From an uncultured Neomegalonema sp. (GTDB lineage: Bacteria > Pseudomonadota > Alphaproteobacteria > Rhodobacterales > Rhodobacteraceae), in NCBI GenBank assembly GCA_937958345.1, contig CALGNW010000255.1:1-10053 (forward strand): a stretch of 10,053 nt of DNA, given 5' to 3'. Positions 6,315-10,053 of the stretch are shown in pieces (position 1 is the first letter of the stretch; each line of letters starts with the position of its first letter). Made by a program: the position numbers and the translations under genes. Under the pieces are notes generated by a model. That model was not told the DNA's origin. It saw only the letters and a program-made list of their open reading frames with translations, and did no database searches.

Positions 6315-7351
6315 CCAACATGATGAAAGCCCTTGTGAAGGCGAAACCCGAGCCGGGGTTGTGGATGGAGCATGTGCCCGTGCCCGTGCCCGGTCCGAAT
6401 GACGTGCTGATCAAAGTGCGGAAATCTGCGATCTGCGGAACCGATGTCCATATCTGGAACTGGGATGCATTCGCGTCGTCGACCGTCCCTGTTCCCCTTG
6501 TTACCGGACACGAATTCTGCGGTGAAATTGTCGAACTTGGCACCGCAGTCACCAAATTTAAGATCGGTGAGCGGGTCTCGGGCGAGGGTCACATTACGTG
6601 CGGACTATGCCGGAATTGCCGTGCGGGACGCGGACATCTTTGCCGGAACACTCAGGGCGTCGGTGTGCAACGGCCCGGGTCCTTCGCCGAGTTTCTGTGC
6701 CTGCCGCAATCGAATGTCGTGCCGATACCTGACGACATACCCGACGAGATCGCCGCGATTTTCGATCCGTTCGGCAATGCGGTTCATACGGCGCTGAGTT
6801 TTGATTGCGTCGGCGAAGATGTGCTGGTCACCGGCGCCGGACCCATCGGAATCATGGGCGCGCTGGTTGCGAAACGTGCGGGCGCGCGCAAGGTCGTGAT
6901 TACAGACATCAATCCCATGCGATTGCAGCTCGCGCGGGATATGGGGCTAGAACACGCCTTCAATCCGACCGAAGCATCCCTGCCGGATATTATGAGCCGT
7001 ATCGGCATGACCGAAGGGTTTGATATCGGATTGGAAATGTCCGGTGCAGCCCCCGCCTTTCGCGACATGATTCACAACATGAATAACGGCGGGAAAATTG
7101 CGATTCTCGGCATCGCTCCGACAGGGTTCGAGATCGACTGGAATGAAGTGATCTTCAAGATGCTGATTCTAAAAGGCATCTACGGGCGCGAAATTTTTGA
7201 AACGTGGTACAAGATGATCGCGTTTGTGCAATCGGGTCTCGATTTATCGCCGCTGATTACGCACCGGCTCGGCATTGATGAATTCGAAACCGGCTTTGCC
7301 GCCATGAGAGACGGGACAGCCGGTAAAGTAATTCTGGACTGGGAAGCGTAA
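6311..7351 (+). CDS. tdh: L-threonine 3-dehydrogenase (zinc, NAD+)
   Basis: This 346-residue medium-chain dehydrogenase oxidises L-threonine to 2-amino-3-ketobutyrate with NAD+, feeding Kbl. The catalytic zinc set is visible: C42 (ICGTDVHIW), H67 and E68 (GHEF). H94 (GEGHITCG) corresponds to the active-site histidine of the E. coli enzyme. The structural zinc cysteines are C97, C100, C103 and C111. FDPFGNAVHTALSFD (151-165) and the Rossmann loop VTGAGPIG (173-180) follow, then GMTEGFDIGLEMSGA and KGIYGREIFETWYKM, which are near identical to known Tdh proteins. The ATG at 6311 overlaps the kbl stop (ATGA). E. coli Tdh would begin at residue 5 here, so an ATG at 6323 is an alternative start. 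Identification is firm. Confidence 0.97.
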   Translation: MTNMMKALVKAKPEPGLWMEHVPVPVPGPNDVLIKVRKSAICGTDVHIWNWDAFASSTVPVPLVTGHEFCGEIVELGTAVTKFKIGERVSGEGHITCGLCRNCRAGRGHLCRNTQGVGVQRPGSFAEFLCLPQSNVVPIPDDIPDEIAAIFDPFGNAVHTALSFDCVGEDVLVTGAGPIGIMGALVAKRAGARKVVITDINPMRLQLARDMGLEHAFNPTEASLPDIMSRIGMTEGFDIGLEMSGAAPAFRDMIHNMNNGGKIAILGIAPTGFEIDWNEVIFKMLILKGIYGREIFETWYKMIAFVQSGLDLSPLITHRLGIDEFETGFAAMRDGTAGKVILDWEA

Positions 7352-7372
7352 GGGACCGGACCAGCCGGTCCC
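7352..7372. terminator. hairpin between convergent tdh and the EF-hand gene
   Basis: GGGACCGG (7352-7359) and CCGGTCCC (7365-7372) form a perfect 8-bp GC-rich stem with a 5-base loop, starting immediately after the tdh stop and ending 8 bases before the stop of the convergent gene. Its position suits a bidirectional terminator, but neither strand shows a T-run after it, so it may act as an RNA 3'-end stabiliser or through another mechanism. Confidence 0.5.
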
Positions 7373-7380
7373 CCGACACC

Positions 7381-8004
7381 TTAGCCGCGACGACGAAGCG
7401 GGCCTGCCGCCTTAACGTCTTCGAGGGTGATCTGACCGTCACCGTCCGTATCAATGCGCGCGAAACGCTTGAGCATACGGCTTTCCATCTTCTCGAGCGT
7501 CATTGGACCCTTGCGGCCGCCTTCGCGGTGCGCATGGCCCTTTTCGTGTTTTCCGCGCATGCCGCGCTGTTTTTGCATTGCCTGCATATCGTCGAGCGAA
7601 ACAAGACCATCGCCGTCCGTGTCGAGACGCGCAAAGCGGCGCTCGGCGCGGCTACCGGAAGCATTTTTCATGTCTTCCAGCGAGATCATGCCATCACCGT
7701 CCGTATCAAGACGGGCGAAACGCTCTGCACGACGCTCGGTGCGCTTGGACTGGCGAAAGTCGCGGCGCTCGGAGCGCGTGATCTCGCCGTTACCATCCGT
7801 GTCCATCGCGGCAAAGCGTACCGCCGCGAGGGCCTTTGCGTCGTCGATACTGACAATACCGTCGTTGTCGGTATCCATACGCTCAAACATACGCTCTGCG
7901 CGATCCGCCCCCTTGTTCATGCCTTTATGGGCATAAACGCCACTGCAGCCGGCAACGGCAGCTAGGGTGGTGACCGCAATGATTTTTGTCAGCTTAGAAG
8001 CCAT
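7381..8004 (-). CDS. EF-hand calcium-binding lipoprotein with five loops
   Basis: The 207-residue product has a signal with lipobox VAGC (C20) after a hydrophobic core (IIAVTTLAA), and Ser at +2, so it is probably anchored in the outer or inner membrane facing the periplasm. Five canonical 12-residue EF-hand loops follow the D-x-D-x-D/N-G pattern, each ending in Asp or Glu: residues 44-55, 68-79, 100-111, 128-139 and 185-196. Loops 1-2 and 3-4 are spaced like EF pairs (24 and 28 residues). Loop 5 stands alone after a basic, histidine-containing linker (about 144-168, with KHEKGHAHR). The gaps are rich in Arg and Glu. Start ATG 8002-8004 has AGGGGA about 9 bases upstream. It likely binds Ca2+; whether it buffers, senses or stabilises the envelope cannot be told. 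It is a single-gene unit, convergent with tdh. Confidence 0.9.
   Translation of the reverse strand: MASKLTKIIAVTTLAAVAGCSGVYAHKGMNKGADRAERMFERMDTDNDGIVSIDDAKALAAVRFAAMDTDGNGEITRSERRDFRQSKRTERRAERFARLDTDGDGMISLEDMKNASGSRAERRFARLDTDGDGLVSLDDMQAMQKQRGMRGKHEKGHAHREGGRKGPMTLEKMESRMLKRFARIDTDGDGQITLEDVKAAGPLRRRG
7414..7728 (-). repeat. internal coding repeats of EF-hand units 3, 4 and 5
   Basis: Residues 93-112, 121-140 and 178-197 share the pattern RFAR(L/I)DTDGDG followed by (I/V)(S/T)L(E/D)D. The DNA is also alike, with recurring blocks reading CACCGTCCGTATC or close variants on the plus strand (for example near 7441, 7611 and 7696). This suggests duplication of one EF-hand unit within the gene. 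Confidence 0.7.
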
Positions 8005-8028
8005 CTATGATATCCCCTACTCGATAAG

Positions 8029-8057
8029 TTTATAATACACATCAGGAGGTTAGAGAA
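8029..8057 (-). promoter_or_regulatory. possible promoter of the EF-hand gene
   Basis: On the minus strand TATAAA (8029-8034) is a good -10 box, with TTCTCT (8052-8057), a poor -35 match, 17 bases upstream. Transcription would start near 8022, leaving a short leader. The remaining part of the divergent gap (8058-8196) shows no clear promoter for the plus-strand gene at 8197. Confidence 0.35.
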
Positions 8058-8196
8058 CGCTCCGTGTTCCAGCCTCCGATGCACATACAACGGCGGCGCG
8101 AAGCGTTTCCGTCGCTATCCGTTAAAATAATTCACAGCATTGCGATTCGGGTCTGACCGGGGGGCGCGATAGGGTGCACGCCAAAGGGAGACTGTT

Positions 8197-8550
8197 ATGA
8201 TGCGTTATCTTGTTCCGCTTGCTCTATTTACTTCACCGCTTGCCGCGGGCGAGGCTGATGTCATTGCCGCGACGGCCACGTTTCAGAGCGGACAAATGTG
8301 GACAGTGGAGGCAACCGTTCAGCATGCCGATACCGGATGGAAGCATTTTGCAAACGCATTTGAGGTTCTGGGGCCGGACGGGGCCGTGCTGGCGACGCGT
8401 CAATTGGCGCACCCGCATGTACACGAGCAGCCGTTCGCGCGCTCGGTCACCGCAACAATTCCCGAGGGCGTGACGGAAATTACCGTCCGCGCGGTCGATC
8501 TGGTCCATGGGCATGGCGGCGCGGAAACGACGGTGATGCTGGAGCGATAA
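8197..8550 (+). CDS. small secreted histidine-rich protein of unknown function
   Basis: The 117-residue product has a short signal peptide (hydrophobic YLVPLALFTSPLAA, cleavage likely near residue 17-20), so it is probably periplasmic. The mature part looks like a single beta-sandwich domain of alternating short strands (for example WTVEATVQHAD, AFEVLGPDGAVLATR, VTEITVRAVD). Histidines cluster in three places: H43 and H50; H72, H74 and H76 (AHPHVHEQPF); H104 and H106 (VHGHGG). This could be a metal site, but that is inference. The ATG at 8197 or the adjacent ATG at 8200 could be used; AAAGGGAG lies 6-9 bases upstream. It converges on truA with only 7 bases between stops. I do not recognise a named family, but the even codon use, signal and ribosome site support a real gene. 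Confidence 0.82.
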   Translation: MMRYLVPLALFTSPLAAGEADVIAATATFQSGQMWTVEATVQHADTGWKHFANAFEVLGPDGAVLATRQLAHPHVHEQPFARSVTATIPEGVTEITVRAVDLVHGHGGAETTVMLER

Positions 8551-8557
8551 CAGACCG

Positions 8558-9307
8558 TTATTCGCCCGCGCTATAGATCACCCGCTCCAGATACAGGCCG
8601 CAGGACGGCGCAACAGGGCCGCAGGCGGCGCGGTCGCGCGCCTGAAGTGCTGTGCGGACCTGATCGGCTGACCAGACCCCCTTGCCCACGCGCTCCAATG
8701 ATCCGGCAATGCTGCGGACCTGGTTGTGCAAAAAAGAGCGCGCGCGCAGGACGATGTCGATGCGCTCTCCCTGTCGGTCAATTTCAATGGTATCCAGCGT
8801 TTTTACCGGCGATTTAGCCTGACAGTTGATCGAACGGAACGTCGTGAAATCATGGTGTCCGATCAGGTGGGCCGCGCCCTCCCGCATTGCATCCAGATCG
8901 AGCGGCGCTTTGATATGCCACGCGAGCCCCTCATCAATCGCGAGCGGTGCGCGCCGCTGGATGATCTTATAGCGATAGTGGCGGGCGCAGGCGTGAAAGC
9001 GGGCGTGAAAGTCGTCGGCGGCCTTTTCAACCTGAACGACGGACACGCTCTCCTTGCGAAGAAAGTGATTGATCGCCTTGGCAAGATCAAACGGTTCCCA
9101 ATCACGGACGGCGTCGAAATGCACAACCTGACCGGTCGCATGGACCCCGGCATCCGTGCGGCCCGCAGCGGTGATTTTATCAACCGTCGGTTCCAGCTGA
9201 CGCACGGCGTCTTCGAGCGCGTGCTGGACACCATACCCGTTTTCCTGCCGCTGCCACCCGCAATAGGCCGCGCCGTGATATTCGATCGTGAGTTTATATC
9301 GGGGCAT
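8558..9307 (-). CDS. truA: tRNA pseudouridine(38-40) synthase
   Basis: The 249-residue TruA family enzyme converts uridines 38-40 of the tRNA anticodon arm to pseudouridine, stabilising codon reading. Signatures are the N-terminal RYKLTIEYHGAAYCGWQRQ, GRTDAGVHA (49-57) with the catalytic aspartate D52, ARHYRYKI with conserved Y111, and SFLHNQVRS (191-199) in the C-terminal half. Length is usual for the family. The ATG at 9305-9307 fits the family N-terminus; the ribosome site in front is weak. The gene is divergent from the small membrane-protein gene at 9419 and convergent with the secreted-protein gene, so it seems to be transcribed alone. No fmt/def neighbours are seen in the window, although truA is often next to them. 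Confidence 0.97.
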   Translation of the reverse strand: MPRYKLTIEYHGAAYCGWQRQENGYGVQHALEDAVRQLEPTVDKITAAGRTDAGVHATGQVVHFDAVRDWEPFDLAKAINHFLRKESVSVVQVEKAADDFHARFHACARHYRYKIIQRRAPLAIDEGLAWHIKAPLDLDAMREGAAHLIGHHDFTTFRSINCQAKSPVKTLDTIEIDRQGERIDIVLRARSFLHNQVRSIAGSLERVGKGVWSADQVRTALQARDRAACGPVAPSCGLYLERVIYSAGE

Positions 9308-9360
9308 TGAGGGCTGTTAGCGGATGAGGGGCGGAGGAGCAATGCGGTTACAAGATCATC

Positions 9361-9394
9361 GGGACTTTGCGATCCCGTTGCGGAGTGATAATCT
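9361..9394 (+). promoter_or_regulatory. possible promoter region with a small inverted repeat
   Basis: In the 111-base divergent gap between truA and the small membrane-protein gene, TTGCGA (9367-9372) and TAATCT (9389-9394) lie 16 bases apart and could be a weak promoter toward the right. CGGGA (9360-9364) and TCCCG (9373-9377) form a 5-bp inverted repeat over the putative -35. Evidence is slight; nothing else is recognised in this gap. Confidence 0.25.
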
Positions 9395-9418
9395 CGAATC
9401 CTGAGCAGGAGAAGCGCG

Positions 9419-9595
9419 ATGGAATGGTTGTTTGTCGGGGTTGGTACGGTCCTTTTGCTTGCGTTTGGATGGTGGCTGCATCGCCGGTTTGGTGGGCAAC
9501 CGCCGCAGGTTCATTCCAACGTCAAACCGCTGATCACCCATGAAGGCGACTCGCTCGTCGCGCAGGGGCTGGAGGGCAAGAGTATCGGCAACTGA
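9419..9595 (+). CDS. 58-residue single-helix membrane protein
   Basis: The ATG at 9419 opens a 58-codon frame closed by TGA at 9593-9595. A strong ribosome site, AGGAG, lies about 8 bases upstream. The product starts with MEW, then one hydrophobic segment (about residues 4-20, with VGVGTVLLLAFGWWL), a basic HRR stop-transfer motif, and a hydrophilic tail of about 35 residues with PLITHEGDSLVAQGLEGKS. The charge pattern predicts an N-terminus outside and a cytoplasmic tail. It lies 63 nt before the ycjX-like gene in the same direction and may be co-transcribed with it. I do not recognise a family. The good ribosome site, the helix and the context make it likely real in spite of its size. Confidence 0.72.
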   Translation: MEWLFVGVGTVLLLAFGWWLHRRFGGQPPQVHSNVKPLITHEGDSLVAQGLEGKSIGN

Positions 9596-9658
9596 CGTTA
9601 GCCCTCGAAATCGCCTTGCATTCCCCCCTATATACCTCTCATCAGCGAGAGGATTTCC

Positions 9659-10053
9659 ATGAACGTCATCAGTGATCTGGCCGATTTTACACTGCGGCAG
9701 GCTGAAAGCGCCCAGCGCGGGGTTGGTTCGTTGTTCGAATCGCGGCTCAGGCTCGGCGTGACGGGGCTTAACCGTGCGGGGAAAACGGTGTTCATCACCT
9801 CGCTGTTGGCGAATTTGCTTGAACGCGGGCGCATGACGCTGCTGTCTGCCGAGGGCGAGCGGCGGATCGAGGCGGCGATGCTGCGCCCGCAGCCCGATCC
9901 CGAAATTCCGCGCTTTGAATTCGAGGAGCATCTGGCGGCGCTGTCGGGGTCTGACCCGCATTGGCCAGACAGCACGCGGCGGATCAGCGAGGTCCGGTTG
10001 TCGCTGCGCTATCAGCGGACCGGATTTTTCGGGGGGCTAACCGAGAGCCTCAC
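9659..10053 (+). CDS. ycjX: YcjX-like P-loop NTPase, DUF463 (partial, C-terminus off window)
   Basis: The first 131 codons are present. After an N-terminal helix (about residues 1-30), RLGVTGLNRAGKTVFITSLL (31-50) carries the Walker A motif G36-x4-G-K-T43, typical of the YcjX/DUF463 family of putative GTP/ATP-binding proteins. Most members have about 460-490 residues, so roughly three quarters lie beyond the window. In many proteobacteria ycjX is followed by ycjF, a membrane protein; this would be expected just to the right. The ATG at 9659 has AGAGG about 8 bases upstream. The family's role is not well understood; in enterobacteria it is linked to the phage-shock/stress regulon. The 63-base gap before it has a TATATA (9629-9634) but no matching -35 box. 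Confidence 0.9.
   Translation, partial: MNVISDLADFTLRQAESAQRGVGSLFESRLRLGVTGLNRAGKTVFITSLLANLLERGRMTLLSAEGERRIEAAMLRPQPDPEIPRFEFEEHLAALSGSDPHWPDSTRRISEVRLSLRYQRTGFFGGLTESL

Noticed and set aside
6374..6391. GTGCCC repeated three times
   Set aside because: It encodes the Val-Pro run at residues 22-27 of Tdh, which the family shares in part (VPVP). No need for a repeat explanation.
7454..7965. Plus-strand frames of 145-160 codons opposite the EF-hand gene
   Set aside because: The repeated EF-hand codons create long open antisense frames. Their products only mirror the repeats and have no independent support.
8726..9310. 194-codon plus-strand frame
   Set aside because: It is antisense to truA, whose catalytic motif and length are intact.
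9356..9961. 201-codon minus-strand frame
   Set aside because: It runs antisense through both the small membrane-protein gene and the Walker A region of the ycjX-like gene. Composition (Arg, Gln, Pro, His) is typical of a shadow frame in GC-rich DNA.
1..10053. Search for CRISPR arrays, insertion sequences, phage or defence genes
   Set aside because: No regularly spaced repeats, transposase motifs, terminal inverted repeats or defence-type proteins were seen. The tRNA gene has an intact 3' end and no second copy of its 3' end was noticed, so there is no sign of an integrated island.

Overview
The window looks like a chromosomal housekeeping segment from an alphaproteobacterium, probably of the Rhodobacteraceae (Rhodobacterales). 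The signs are a moderately high GC content, a nuoA-B-C-D-x-E-y order in which small unidentified genes interrupt the complex I genes (as in the Paracoccus and Rhodobacter complex I clusters), a kbl-tdh pair, and proteobacterial-type promoters with strong TTGAC -35 and weak -10 elements. Nothing seen directly fixes the genus.

Left part, all on the minus strand (positions 1-4757, read right to left): a small TPR lipoprotein gene; then a good promoter at about 4237-4265; then nuoA, nuoB, nuoC, nuoD, a gene for a small secreted four-cysteine protein, nuoE, and the beginning of a small two-helix membrane protein that runs off the left edge. The genes are tightly packed: 1-nt gap nuoA/nuoB, 4-nt overlaps nuoB/nuoC and nuoC/nuoD (the latter with a GTG start), and a 1-nt TAATG overlap after nuoE. 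nuoA-E supply the front part of NADH:quinone oxidoreductase: membrane subunit A, the N2-cluster subunit B, the C and D subunits that hold the quinone site, and the 2Fe-2S subunit E of the NADH-oxidising module. The remaining nuo genes would lie to the left of the window.

Middle part: a tRNA-Asp(GTC) gene on the plus strand with its own likely promoter, followed by kbl and tdh, overlapping by 4 nt. Together they encode the two-step conversion of L-threonine to glycine and acetyl-CoA. A perfect 8-bp hairpin separates tdh from the convergent gene for a lipoprotein with five EF-hand calcium loops.

Right part: a gene for a small secreted histidine-rich protein (plus) that converges on truA (minus, tRNA pseudouridine synthase). 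Divergent from truA are a 58-residue single-helix membrane protein and the start of a YcjX-like (DUF463) P-loop NTPase gene, cut by the right edge.

No insertion sequence, phage gene, CRISPR array, rRNA or broken gene was seen, and every gap over 100 bases is covered below. I see no convincing undescribed multi-gene system. The best leads are the small unknown genes: the two embedded in the nuo operon, the histidine-rich exported protein, and the short gene in front of ycjX.
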